Shown: positions 1 to 7,423, counted from the first letter of the stretch. The stretch is DNA of 19,214 nucleotides from Sphingomonadaceae bacterium (GCA_023384025.1 JAHDXX010000025.1:1-19214); one strand, 5' to 3'. The notes: generated by a model from the sequence alone, not told the origin. A program made the numbers and translations.

Positions 1-238
1 GATCCAGGAGAACCTGAAGGAGACGACGACCCGCGTGCTGGCGTCCTTGACGCCGCGGGAGGAGCGGGTGCTGCGCATGCGCTTCGGCATCGGGATGAAC
101 ACCGACCACACGCTGGAAGAAGTCGGCCAGCAGTTCTCGGTGACGCGCGAACGTATCCGCCAGATCGAAGCCAAGGCGCTGCGCAAGCTCAAGCACCCGA
201 GCCGCAGCCGCAAGATGCGCTCGTTCCTGGATCAGTAG
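1..238 (+). CDS. rpoD: RNA polymerase sigma-70 factor RpoD, C-terminal end (5'-truncated)
   Basis: This is the last 78 codons of the primary (housekeeping) sigma factor, which directs RNA polymerase to -35/-10 promoters. The gene enters from the left edge and the frame is read from base 2. Visible is sigma region 4: the LTPREERVLRMRFGIG stretch, then the region 4.2 helix-turn-helix (LEEVGQQFSVTRERIRQIE), which contacts the -35 element, then the conserved tail ALRKLKHPSRS and FLDQ. The TREYIRQIE/TRERIRQIE helix and the short tail after KLKHP are typical of RpoD rather than of alternative sigma factors. It ends with TAG at 236-238, 12 bp before the next gene. Only the C-terminus can be judged; nothing looks broken in it. 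Confidence 0.96.
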   Translation, partial: IQENLKETTTRVLASLTPREERVLRMRFGIGMNTDHTLEEVGQQFSVTRERIRQIEAKALRKLKHPSRSRKMRSFLDQ

Positions 239-250
239 GGACAGGCTACC

Positions 251-631
251 ATGGCGAAAAAGGGGGCGAACTACCTGGAATTCCTGGGCAACCGCCCCCT
301 CGTCATCAGCCTGCTCTACTGCGCTACGTTCTTTACAATCGTTACCGGATTTGTCGGCGTCGTGCTGGCCTACCTGTTCCGCAACAGTGCGAGCGAGCCG
401 TGGGAGGAGACCCATTACCCCTACCTGATCCGCACATTCTGGATCTTTTTGCTGGCTGTACTGCTGGTATTTGCCTCAGCGCTGATGATTATGGCCGAAC
501 AGGTGGCCGGAGCGTTGCTGGTCGTTGGCGCCGGGGTGTTAGTCGTTCTCTCTGGCGTGCGCGCGGTCATTTCGCTGGTACATTCCGCACTGGAAAAGCC
601 GGTTCCCAGGCCGCGGACCTGGCTCGTGTGA
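251..631 (+). CDS. DUF4870-like (COG3671-type) small membrane protein
   Basis: A 126-residue inner-membrane protein of unknown function. There are three hydrophobic stretches: about residues 17-42 (ending GFVGVVLAYLF), 62-82, and 85-108. The order of short motifs matches the DUF4870/COG3671 family as I remember it: GVVLAYL, then a conserved HYPYLIRTFWI loop (family form HYxxQIRTFWI), and at the end KPVPRPRTWLV (family form PxPNPxTWL). The ATG at 251 follows a weak GGACAGG-like site and lies 12 bp after the rpoD stop, so it could be read with rpoD, although chance adjacency is possible. It converges with the peptidase gene, leaving 20 bp between the two stops. Family membership is by remembered motif only, and no function is assigned. 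Confidence 0.8.
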   Translation: MAKKGANYLEFLGNRPLVISLLYCATFFTIVTGFVGVVLAYLFRNSASEPWEETHYPYLIRTFWIFLLAVLLVFASALMIMAEQVAGALLVVGAGVLVVLSGVRAVISLVHSALEKPVPRPRTWLV

Positions 632-651
632 GGCCAATCCAGCCGGAGCGG

Positions 652-2334
652 TTACCCCTTCATCGAACGATAGACCGGCACGGTGTCGGCGACCGGATCA
701 AACCGCACCACCAGCGCAATCGCCAGCGCCGCTAGGACGCACAGGCCCGCTGCCAGGGTCGCGCGCTTCGCCTTGACCTCCGGCACCAGCGGTCCGAGCA
801 CGGGGATGGCCAGCGCGGCGAGCAGCGCCACCACCGATGGCAGGTCTGCCCCGACCCCTTGCATGAACATGTGGCCGAACTGGAGCAGCATTGCCAGCGC
901 GGCTGCCGCCAGCACCAAGCGCAGGGCTGCACCGCCCTTCCCCGGCAGGTACCGCGACGACACACCGATCACGCCCGCCATCAGCAGCGGCCAGACGACC
1001 AGGAATGACGTGGTCGGCGCCACCACCTGCATTCCCAGGGCGATAAGGATACCCACAACGCTTCCGCCGCGACCGGCCCACAGCGGCAACGCAAGCGCCA
1101 GCGCAGCGACACAGATCAGCAGCGCCTGCACTTCCAGCATCGGGATCGCGGCCAACCGGTCATAGTACTGGTTCTCGCCCGATCCGGCTCCGGACACGAC
1201 ATTGGCAGCATATAGCGCCGCGCCGCCGCCAATCATCACAGCCCCGCCGGCAGCGAGCCCGCTCCACCATTTACCCGGCGGGTTGGCGTGCAGGCACAGC
1301 CCATGCAGCAGCGCGGTGATGCCCAGCAGGACCCAGCCCGCCGCCGTGCCGTAATGGATCAGGAACAGACCCAGGAAATCGAAGAAAGTCCGGTCTGGCG
1401 CCTGCGCGGGCAGGGTCTCGGCATTGGCAAGCGCCCTGGTCAAGGCCAGCGTCTGGTCACCCATGTCCTGCAAGGCGCCCTGATCGAGCGCATCAGGCGT
1501 CGCCTTGGGTGAATGGTACAGGCCCGGGCGCCCAATGAACGAGAGGTTGTAGGCAGAATAATCCCGCTCGAGAGCCGGGGTCAGGTCGGTATCGTTGGGC
1601 AGGATCTCGTAGATGAAGGTCGCCAGCGAGGAGCCTCCGGGGCGCCCCACTGCCGCAGCGTAGCGCTGGATTGCCTCGCCATTGTCCGCCGAGGTCTGGA
1701 ACAGCGTGGTGCGCCCGCCCCCGCCCCGCGCCTCGAGGTTGATGATCGATCCCACCCGGTCCGCCAGCGGGCTGTTGGCGAAGAAATGCTTCGCGCCGAG
1801 CAGGCCGAGTTCCTCCCCGTCGGTCAGCAGGACGATCACGTCACGGCGAGTTTGCCCGTTCTCGCGGATCGCCCGCACTGCTTCCAAGATCGCTGCGACC
1901 CCCGCACTGTCGTCACTCGCCCCGGGTGAGCCGTAGACGGTGTCGTGATGCGCCATCAGCGCCACTGCCTTGGCCGAGCGGTCGGTGCCTGGAAAGACAC
2001 CGATGACATTGGTCAGGGTCAGCGCCTCGGGGCGGGTGCCGCTCCATTTGCCGTACCGGTCGAGGCTGGCAGCGGGCACCGGTGCCTGCTCGAGAATGAC
2101 CTCCCCACCCATCGCGCTGATCTGCCCGGCCAGATAGGCCCGCACACGGGCATTCTCCGCAGAGCCGGTCGGATGCGGTGCGCTGGCGATGACCCGAACA
2201 TGCTCCATCGCCCGCGTGGCCGAGAACTGTCCGGCGGCAGCACTGGATGGAGCGGGCGGCTGCGGGGTGGTCGCGACAATCGCCAATGCGAATGCGCCAA
2301 CAAAAGTTGCAATGATCCCGAGCCAGCTTCGCAT
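652..2334 (-). CDS. M28-family zinc metallopeptidase with polytopic membrane C-terminus
   Basis: A 560-residue membrane-bound aminopeptidase-like enzyme, probably with its catalytic domain in the periplasm. An N-terminal membrane anchor (about 4-22) leads into an M28 domain with the two-zinc site: H129 in AHHD, bridging D141 in GASDD, E174/E175 in TDGEELG (general base and ligand), E201 in INLEARG, and H274 in LYHSP. After about residue 310 come some eight or nine hydrophobic segments, an arrangement resembling ER/vacuolar M28 proteins in eukaryotes. I chose the ATG at 2334 because it follows GGGAGAAGG at a good distance and begins directly with the anchor. An upstream in-frame start at 2412 would add 26 unlikely residues. 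It is divergent from rpiB. The substrate is unknown. Confidence 0.9.
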   Translation of the reverse strand: MRSWLGIIATFVGAFALAIVATTPQPPAPSSAAAGQFSATRAMEHVRVIASAPHPTGSAENARVRAYLAGQISAMGGEVILEQAPVPAASLDRYGKWSGTRPEALTLTNVIGVFPGTDRSAKAVALMAHHDTVYGSPGASDDSAGVAAILEAVRAIRENGQTRRDVIVLLTDGEELGLLGAKHFFANSPLADRVGSIINLEARGGGGRTTLFQTSADNGEAIQRYAAAVGRPGGSSLATFIYEILPNDTDLTPALERDYSAYNLSFIGRPGLYHSPKATPDALDQGALQDMGDQTLALTRALANAETLPAQAPDRTFFDFLGLFLIHYGTAAGWVLLGITALLHGLCLHANPPGKWWSGLAAGGAVMIGGGAALYAANVVSGAGSGENQYYDRLAAIPMLEVQALLICVAALALALPLWAGRGGSVVGILIALGMQVVAPTTSFLVVWPLLMAGVIGVSSRYLPGKGGAALRLVLAAAALAMLLQFGHMFMQGVGADLPSVVALLAALAIPVLGPLVPEVKAKRATLAAGLCVLAALAIALVVRFDPVADTVPVYRSMKG

Positions 2335-2465
2335 GCCCTTCTCCCTCGGGCCGCACCATGGCTCAAGCAGGATCCGGGTCAAGCGCTCCCCTCGCACAAT
2401 CACCAGCGGCAAAACCGCTCTGCGCGGGGTGGCGGGAATCGCGCGCAGCCGCTAAGGGCGCCGCC

Positions 2466-2903
2466 ATGCGTATCGCCATCGCCTCCGACCATGCCGCCAT
2501 AGACCTCAAGTCCTCCTTGCGCGAATGGCTTATCGAGCACGGCCACGAAGTCGCCGACCTTGGCCCGTACAGTGCCGACAGTGTCGACTATCCCGATTAC
2601 GGCTACATGCTCGCCGGCGTGGTAGCCGATGGCACGGCCGAGCGCGGCATCGCCCTGTGCGGCAGCGGCATCGGCATCTCGATCGCGGTCAATCGCAACC
2701 CCGCCGTTCGCTGCGCGCTGGTGTCGGAGCCGCTCTCCGCCGCCCTGGCGCGCGAGCACAACGACGCGAATGTCCTTGCCATGGGCGCACGCCTTACCGG
2801 TGTCGACATGGCCAAGGCCTGCGTCACCGCCTTCGTCGAAACACCGTTCGCTGGCGGGCGCCACCAGCGCCGCGTCGACAAACTTTCCTCCCCCACCTGC
2901 TGA
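2466..2903 (+). CDS. rpiB: Ribose-5-phosphate isomerase B
   Basis: A 145-residue RpiB/LacAB-family enzyme that interconverts ribose-5-phosphate and ribulose-5-phosphate in the non-oxidative pentose phosphate pathway. It shows the N-terminal IASDHAA phosphate/sugar-binding motif, the catalytic C65 in LCGSGIGISIAVNR (equivalent to C66 of E. coli RpiB), and H98 in AREHNDANVLAMGAR (equivalent to H99). The length is normal for the family. The ATG at 2466 is chosen because RpiB proteins start MxIAIASDH; the frame is open further upstream but gives no family-like sequence. The Shine-Dalgarno sequence is weak (AAGGGCG). It leads the rpiB-glyA-nrdR cluster, with 13 bp to glyA. Confidence 0.96.
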   Translation: MRIAIASDHAAIDLKSSLREWLIEHGHEVADLGPYSADSVDYPDYGYMLAGVVADGTAERGIALCGSGIGISIAVNRNPAVRCALVSEPLSAALAREHNDANVLAMGARLTGVDMAKACVTAFVETPFAGGRHQRRVDKLSSPTC

Positions 2904-2916
2904 GGCACGATCCCCG

Positions 2917-4227
2917 ATGAGCACCGCAGAAATGTCCACCGCCGACCTGATGACCCGCTTCTGGCAGGATGACCTCGCCACCGCCGATCCGGAAATCGCC
3001 GCTGCGGTCGCCAATGAACTCAAGCGCCAGCAGAACAAGATCGAGCTGATCGCGAGCGAAAACATTGCCAGCCGCGCAGTGCTCGAAGCGACCGGCAGCG
3101 TGTTCACCAACAAGTACGCCGAAGGCTATCCCGGCAAGCGCTACTACGGCGGGTGCGACTATGCCGACGTGGTCGAAACGCTGGCGATCGAGCGCGCCAA
3201 GGAACTGTTTGGCTGCCAGTTCGCCAACGTCCAGCCCAACAGCGGCAGCCAGATGAACCAGGCGGTGTTCCTCGCCCTGCTCAATCCGGGCGACACTTTC
3301 ATGGGGCTCGACCTCAATTCGGGCGGGCACCTCACCCACGGTTCGCCGGTCAACATGAGCGGCAAGTGGTTCAACCCCGTCGCCTATGGCGTGCGCAAGG
3401 ACGACGAGCGCATCGACATGGACCAGGTCGCCGCCACCGCGCGCGAGCACAAGCCGAAGCTGATCATCTGCGGCGGCACCGCCTATTCGCGGACCTGGGA
3501 CTTCCCGCGTTTCCGCGAGATCGCCGACGAGATTGGCGCCTACCTGCTGTGCGACATGAGCCACATCTCCGGCCTCGTTGCCGGCGGTGCGCATCCATCG
3601 CCCTTCCCGCACGCGCATGTCGTGACGACCACCACCCACAAGAGCCTGCGCGGCCCGCGCTCCGGCGTGATCCTGTGGAACGACGAGGCGCTGACCAAAC
3701 CGCTCAACATGGCGGTGTTCCCCGGCTTGCAAGGCGGCCCGCTGATGCACGTCGTTGCAGCCAAGGCAGTTGCCTTTCGTGAAGCCCTGCGCCCCGAGTT
3801 CAAGGCCTATGCCCGCGCCGTGGTCGACAATGCCCGCGCGCTCGCTGCCAGTCTGGAAGAGCACGGTCTGCGCATTGTCTCGGGCGGAACCGACAACCAC
3901 TCGATGCTGGTTGACCTCACCGCCAAGAACGTGACCGGCAAGGATGCCGAGAAGGGCCTCGACCGGGCCTGGCTGACCTGCAACAAGAACGGCATTCCCT
4001 ATGACACGCGCAGCCCGTTCGTGACCAGCGGCGTGCGGCTCGGCACCCCGGCGGGCACCACCCGCGGGTTCGGCGTGGCGGAGTTCCGCGAAGTCGGCAA
4101 GCTGATCGCGGAAGTGGTCGATGGCTTGGCCAGGAACGGCCCCGAAGGCGATGCGCAGGTCGAGGAATCCGTGCGCGGCCGGGTCGAGGCACTGTGCGCC
4201 CGGTTCCCCGTTTATCCGGGCCGCTAA
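2917..4227 (+). CDS. glyA: Serine hydroxymethyltransferase
   Basis: A 436-residue PLP enzyme that converts serine and tetrahydrofolate to glycine and 5,10-methylene-tetrahydrofolate in the cytoplasm. Hallmarks visible are IELIASEN near residue 43, NKYAEGYPGKRYYGG, the PLP-contacting D213 and H216 in CDMSHISG, the Schiff-base K242 in TTTTHKSLRGPR, and VTSGVRLGTPAGTTRGF near the end. The length agrees with the family. The start at 2917 follows a TGAGG-like site that overlaps the rpiB stop region; M6 (2932) is an alternative. Its stop codon abuts the nrdR start (TAAATG), which indicates co-transcription and probably coupled translation. Confidence 0.98.
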   Translation: MSTAEMSTADLMTRFWQDDLATADPEIAAAVANELKRQQNKIELIASENIASRAVLEATGSVFTNKYAEGYPGKRYYGGCDYADVVETLAIERAKELFGCQFANVQPNSGSQMNQAVFLALLNPGDTFMGLDLNSGGHLTHGSPVNMSGKWFNPVAYGVRKDDERIDMDQVAATAREHKPKLIICGGTAYSRTWDFPRFREIADEIGAYLLCDMSHISGLVAGGAHPSPFPHAHVVTTTTHKSLRGPRSGVILWNDEALTKPLNMAVFPGLQGGPLMHVVAAKAVAFREALRPEFKAYARAVVDNARALAASLEEHGLRIVSGGTDNHSMLVDLTAKNVTGKDAEKGLDRAWLTCNKNGIPYDTRSPFVTSGVRLGTPAGTTRGFGVAEFREVGKLIAEVVDGLARNGPEGDAQVEESVRGRVEALCARFPVYPGR

Positions 4228-4692
4228 ATGCGCTGCCCGTTCTGCGCCCATGACGACAGCCAGGTAAAGGACAGCCGCCCGACCGAGGACAACACCTCGA
4301 TCCGGCGGCGCCGCCAGTGCGACAGCTGCGGCGCGCGCTTCACCACGTTCGAGCGGGTCCAGTTGCGCGAAGTCGTGGTGGTCAAGTCGGGCGAACGGCG
4401 CGAAGCATTCGAGCGGAGCAAGCTGGAGCAATCCGTCGCGCTCGCTTGCCGCAAGCGTGGGGTCGCACAGGAACGGATCGACCAGCTCGTTTCCGGCATC
4501 CAGCGCCAGCTCGAAGTCTCGGGCGAAAGTGAAGTGCCTTCTTCCCGCATCGGTGAACTGGTGATGGAAGGCCTGCGCCAGATCGATAGCGTCGCCTATA
4601 TCCGTTTCGCCAGCGTCTATCGCGATTTCAGCGAAGCAAAGGACTTCGAGGAATTCGCCAGCGCCGTGCAGGAAGCGGCGGGCAATGGGTGA
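4228..4692 (+). CDS. nrdR: Transcriptional repressor NrdR
   Basis: A 154-residue regulator that represses ribonucleotide reductase genes in response to ATP/dATP. It has the N-terminal zinc ribbon with C3, C6, C31 and C34 (RCPFC ... CDSCGARF), which contacts DNA at NrdR boxes, then an ATP-cone domain from about residue 49 (VVKSGERREAFERSKL) to about 139 (IRFASVYRDF). The length is standard. Its ATG directly follows the glyA stop with no intergenic base. No obvious pair of NrdR boxes was recognised in this window, so its targets lie elsewhere. The glyA-nrdR arrangement is common in alphaproteobacteria (recalled). Confidence 0.97.
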   Translation: MRCPFCAHDDSQVKDSRPTEDNTSIRRRRQCDSCGARFTTFERVQLREVVVVKSGERREAFERSKLEQSVALACRKRGVAQERIDQLVSGIQRQLEVSGESEVPSSRIGELVMEGLRQIDSVAYIRFASVYRDFSEAKDFEEFASAVQEAAGNG

Positions 4693-4701
4693 GACAATCT
4701 G

Positions 4702-5826
4702 ATGGCGTTATGGGCTTACATGCTCAGGTGCGCGGACGGTAGTTACTACACCGGCCACACCGATGACCTGGAGCTTCGCCTCGCCCAGCACCAGAGCGGC
4801 TCGACCGGCGGCTACACCGCCAGCCGACTGCCGGTGGAACTGGTGTGGTGCGCGGATTTCCCGACTCGCGCAGAAGCGTTGGAGACGGAACTACGGGTCA
4901 AAAACTGGTCTCGGGCCAAGAAGGAAGGGCTGATTGCCGGAGACTGGAATGTTGTCTCACACTTTGCTCGGCCACCATCGCGCCGAATGCCTCGACCCGA
5001 TGTCTCGACAGGCTCGACATCTGCTCGGCACGAACGGGAAACATCGCACGCCGCCGTTCGTGTCGAGCAGGGTTCGAGCGAAGCCGAGAACCCGTGTCGA
5101 GACAGCAACAAGCCGCCCAAACCCGTCATTGTCCTCGTCCGTCCGCAGCTGGGCGAGAACATCGGCAAGGCGGCACGGGCCATGCTCAATTTCGGGCTTT
5201 CCGAGATGCGCCTGGTCGAGCCCCGCGATGGCTGGCCCAATCCCTCGGCTGGCCCAGCGGCTTCCGGGGCGGACGAGGTGCTTGCCAATGCACAAGTCTT
5301 CGCCACGACGGCGGAGGCCGTGGCCGAATGCGCACATGTCTACGCCACGACTGTGCGCAAGCGAGGGGTGACCAAGCCCGTGCTGACGCCGGAGCAAGTT
5401 GCCCGTGAAGTCCATGCCCAGCCCGGCCGCAGCGCCTACCTGTTCGGGCCGGAGCGGTCAGGCCTGGAGACGGAAGACGTCGCGCTCGCGCGGGCGATCC
5501 TGACCGTACCGATCAATCCGGAGTTCGGATCGCTCAACCTTGCCCAGGCGGTGATCCTGTGCGCCTACGAGTGGTCGAAGAATGCCGGTCTGGTGCAGCC
5601 TACGCAGGAAGAGCTGCTGCCCCCTGCATCCCAGGCCGAGCTGGAGGGTTTGATCGATCACTTCGAAACCCTGCTCGACCCGTGCGGCTACTTCCGGCCC
5701 GAATCGCGGGCCGAGGCAACCCGGCGCACTTTGCGCACGCTGCTGACCAAGCCGGGCTGGAACCACCTCGAAGTGCGCACCTTGCGCGGCGTTCTTTCGG
5801 CGCTGGAAAAGGGGCCTAGGACCTGA
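4702..5826 (+). CDS. GIY-YIG nuclease-like domain fused to TrmJ-type tRNA 2'-O-methyltransferase
   Basis: A 374-residue fusion of two proteins that I know as separate genes. Residues 1-91 are a UPF0213/YhbQ-like GIY-YIG domain: YMLRCADGSYYTGHTDDLELRL, then GGYTASRLPVELVW, then E61/E63 and NWSRAKKEGLI. Residues about 101-134 are a low-complexity linker encoded by a palindromic repeat (5002-5103). Residues about 140-374 are a SPOUT methyltransferase of the TrmJ/TrmH group: VIVLVRPQLGENIGKAARAM (N153, R159), LFGPERSGLE, and the AdoMet-knot motif VPINPEFGSLNLAQAV. TrmJ methylates the 2'-OH of residue 32 in tRNA anticodon loops. No ATG, GTG or TTG lies in frame close to the methyltransferase start; the nearest is M96 (4987), just before the repeat. 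Translation as one chain is therefore the simplest reading, but cleavage or initiation at M96 is possible. The gene is 9 bp after nrdR and overlaps the convergent chorismate mutase by 11 bp. Confidence 0.88.
   Translation: MALWAYMLRCADGSYYTGHTDDLELRLAQHQSGSTGGYTASRLPVELVWCADFPTRAEALETELRVKNWSRAKKEGLIAGDWNVVSHFARPPSRRMPRPDVSTGSTSARHERETSHAAVRVEQGSSEAENPCRDSNKPPKPVIVLVRPQLGENIGKAARAMLNFGLSEMRLVEPRDGWPNPSAGPAASGADEVLANAQVFATTAEAVAECAHVYATTVRKRGVTKPVLTPEQVAREVHAQPGRSAYLFGPERSGLETEDVALARAILTVPINPEFGSLNLAQAVILCAYEWSKNAGLVQPTQEELLPPASQAELEGLIDHFETLLDPCGYFRPESRAEATRRTLRTLLTKPGWNHLEVRTLRGVLSALEKGPRT
5002..5103. repeat. Palindromic interspersed repeat inside the GIY-YIG/trmJ fusion (102 bp)
   Basis: Two imperfect inverted arms: the left arm (5002-5037) begins GTCTCGACA and ends CACGAACGG, and the right arm (5054-5103) begins CCGTTCGTGTCGAGCA and ends GTGTCGAGAC. 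The same unit appears at 10746-10810. The element is exactly 34 codons long and has no stop in the reading frame, so it serves as the linker of the fused protein. I recall this GTCTCGAC...CGAACGG type as a common intergenic repeat of sphingomonads; that recall was not checked. Confidence 0.8.
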
Positions 5827-6127
5827 TCCGGTCCCATTCGACCAGTTCGTAGGCGATCGAGGCTTCGACCAGCTTGTCCCAGATCTCGGCCAAAGCCTCC
5901 GCCGGAAGCGCGCGGGCGGCGGCATCGGCGCGGGCATTGTCGATCACTTGTGCCTTGCGCGCCGCGTCACGCACCACGCCGCGGTCGGTCTTGATCCGCG
6001 CAGCGGCGCGCATGTAGCCGAAGCGACGGTCGAGCAGGTCCATCAGGGCGCGGTCGGTTGCGTCGACACCGGCGCGAACCTCGGCCATGGTGGTGCACTC
6101 ATCGGGGGGGAGAATGGCATCTGACAT
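5816..6127 (-). CDS. Chorismate mutase, AroQ type
   Basis: A 103-residue all-helical AroQ-class chorismate mutase (PchB-like size) that converts chorismate to prephenate for phenylalanine and tyrosine synthesis. Recognisable are the first helix MAEVRAGVDATDRALMDLLDRRFGYM with the R and D/R residues that bind the substrate, the second-helix segment ARIKTDRGVVRDAARKAQVI, and the last helix EIWDKLVEASIAYELVEWD. I chose the ATG at 6127 (MSDAILPP) because the open frame further upstream has no family character. The 3' end overlaps the trmJ fusion by 11 bp tail to tail. It diverges from the small exported protein at 6292. A salicylate-type isochorismate pyruvate-lyase role is less likely, with no siderophore genes nearby. 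Confidence 0.92.
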   Translation of the reverse strand: MSDAILPPDECTTMAEVRAGVDATDRALMDLLDRRFGYMRAAARIKTDRGVVRDAARKAQVIDNARADAAARALPAEALAEIWDKLVEASIAYELVEWDRIRS

Positions 6128-6291
6128 GGGTGCGCGCCCTGCCCCGCCGCGCCCGGTTTGTCGAGTGGCAGCGAAGCAACGGTTGTTGCAATTCGCGTCT
6201 GCCGGCCAGGTACGCCCATGTTTTCGCTCGACTGTACCTCCGGCTGACGATAGCCGTTCACGCACCCCAATAGATACGGAATGATCCCCCT

Positions 6292-6555
6292 ATGCGTGTC
6301 GCACCCCTCCTTTCCGCGATGGCGGCCATCAGCCTGTTTGCTGCCCCTGTCGTTGCCGCTGCCGATGAAGAGCCCAAGCCCACCCAGGCTTCGGGTGGCG
6401 AAGAGAAGAAGGCCAAGCCCAAGAAGATCTGCAAGCAGGTCGCCAACACCGGTTTCCGCACTGCGGCGCGCAAGTGCAAGACCAAGGAAGAGTGGGACGC
6501 CGAAGAAGCCCAGGCCGTGACCGACATGGATATCCGGGCCAAAGGCAACTACTGA
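6292..6555 (+). CDS. Small exported lysine-rich protein, function unknown
   Basis: An 87-residue protein with a signal peptide (MRVAPLLSAMAAISLFAAPVVAAA, cleavage likely near residues 22-24), so the mature form is about 64 residues and periplasmic. The mature part is highly charged (EEKKAKPKKIC) and carries two cysteines in KKICKQVANTG and RKCKTKEEWDAEE, which could form a disulphide. I recall similar short proteins with an IC...TGxRxxxRxC pattern in sphingomonads, but no function is known to me. It starts 164 bp from the divergent chorismate mutase start. No strong ribosome binding site or promoter could be defined. It ends 230 bp before rpsD. Confidence 0.75.
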   Translation: MRVAPLLSAMAAISLFAAPVVAAADEEPKPTQASGGEEKKAKPKKICKQVANTGFRTAARKCKTKEEWDAEEAQAVTDMDIRAKGNY

Positions 6556-6611
6556 TCGCTGGCAGCAAGTGCCCCGCGTGTCTGGGCGCTGCTGGCTGGC
6601 ACCCATCCCTG

Positions 6612-6640
6612 TTGACTTGCGGCGCGCCCCCGCCTAAGGG
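6612..6640 (+). promoter_or_regulatory. Candidate rpsD promoter
   Basis: TTGACT (6612-6617) is followed after 16 bases by CTAAGG (6634-6639). This resembles the TTGAC-N16/17-CTATAGG arrangement I associate with strong sphingomonad promoters. The transcript would have a leader of about 140 nt before the S4 start. The -10 departs from TATAAT, so this is tentative. Confidence 0.4.
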
Positions 6641-6646
6641 CGCGCC
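6621..6646. other. Perfect 9-bp inverted repeat between the exported protein and rpsD
   Basis: GGCGCGCCC (6621-6629) and GGGCGCGCC (6638-6646) can form a stem with an 8-base loop. There is no T-run after it, so it is not a convincing intrinsic terminator for the upstream gene. It overlaps the spacer and -10 of the candidate rpsD promoter and could be a protein-binding palindrome or a chance GC palindrome. Confidence 0.55.
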
Positions 6647-6785
6647 TTCGCGAATTGGCCCCGTACCCCGGTGAAGCGGTGGCCGCGCTGGAGAACATGC
6701 TCCAGCGGTGCGATGCCGGGTTGAATGGCCGGCTCCAGTCCATGGTGGATTGGGGGGCGATACAGCAAATTGAAGGAAACGTCTC

Positions 6786-7400
6786 ATGACGAAGCGCACC
6801 AGCGCCAAGTACAAGCTCGACCGCCGGATGGGTGAAAACATCTGGGGTCGTCCGAACTCGCCGGTCAACAAGCGTTCCTACGGCCCGGGCCAGCATGGCC
6901 AACGCCGCAAGGGCAAGATGAGCGACTTCGGCCTCCAGCTGCGCGCCAAGCAGAAGCTCAAGGGCTACTACGGCGACGTCACCGAGAAGCAGTTCAAGCG
7001 CACCTACCAGGAAGCGTCGCGGATGAAGGGTGACACGTCGCAGAACCTGATCGGCCTGCTCGAGCGCCGCCTCGACATGGTCGTCTACCGCGCCAAGTTC
7101 GCGCCGACCGTGTTCTCGGCCCGCCAGATCGTCAGCCACGGCCACATCTACGTCAACGGCGTGAAATGCAACATCGCCAGCCGCCGGATCAACGTCGGCG
7201 ACGTGATCAGCCTCGGCAAGAAGGCCCAGGAAATGGCGCTGGTGATCGAAGCCCAGAGCCTGCCCGAGCGCGACATCCCCGACTATGTCGCTGCCGACGG
7301 CACCGACAAGGTCACTTTCACCCGCGTTCCGACCCTCGACGAGGTGCCCTATCCCGTCACCATGGAGCCGAACCTGGTGGTCGAATTCTACTCGCGCTGA
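6786..7400 (+). CDS. rpsD: 30S ribosomal protein S4
   Basis: A 204-residue primary 16S rRNA-binding protein that nucleates assembly of the small-subunit body. The sequence begins MTKRTSAKYKLDRRMGENIWGR and contains GPGQHGQRRKGKMSDFGLQLRAKQKLKGYYG, typical of alphaproteobacterial S4. The S4 RNA-binding domain (about 95-155) has LERRLDMVVYRAKFA, ARQIVSHGHIYVNG and NIASRRINVGDVI. The end MEPNLVVEFYSR is canonical. A good ribosome binding site (GAAGGAAAC) precedes the ATG. The gene stands alone, with a 230-bp upstream gap and a strong terminator downstream. S4 autoregulates translation in some bacteria, but no known leader motif was recognised here. Confidence 0.98.
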   Translation: MTKRTSAKYKLDRRMGENIWGRPNSPVNKRSYGPGQHGQRRKGKMSDFGLQLRAKQKLKGYYGDVTEKQFKRTYQEASRMKGDTSQNLIGLLERRLDMVVYRAKFAPTVFSARQIVSHGHIYVNGVKCNIASRRINVGDVISLGKKAQEMALVIEAQSLPERDIPDYVAADGTDKVTFTRVPTLDEVPYPVTMEPNLVVEFYSR

Positions 7401-7423
7401 TTGTTCGGACAGCGAGGAAACAC

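Noticed and set aside
683..1165. Plus-strand open frame (160 codons) inside the peptidase membrane region
   Set aside because: Low-complexity Ala/Ser/Thr product antisense to hydrophobic segments; no RBS.
2824..4431. Minus-strand open frame (535 codons) opposite glyA and nrdR
   Set aside because: Spans parts of three genes on the other strand, including the sure coding sequences of glyA and nrdR; product has no recognisable family.
6675..6760. Possible tRNA in the rpsD leader (hairpin-like pieces)
   Set aside because: No acceptor stem, no TTCRA arm and no CCA-like end could be folded; it is better seen as leader sequence.
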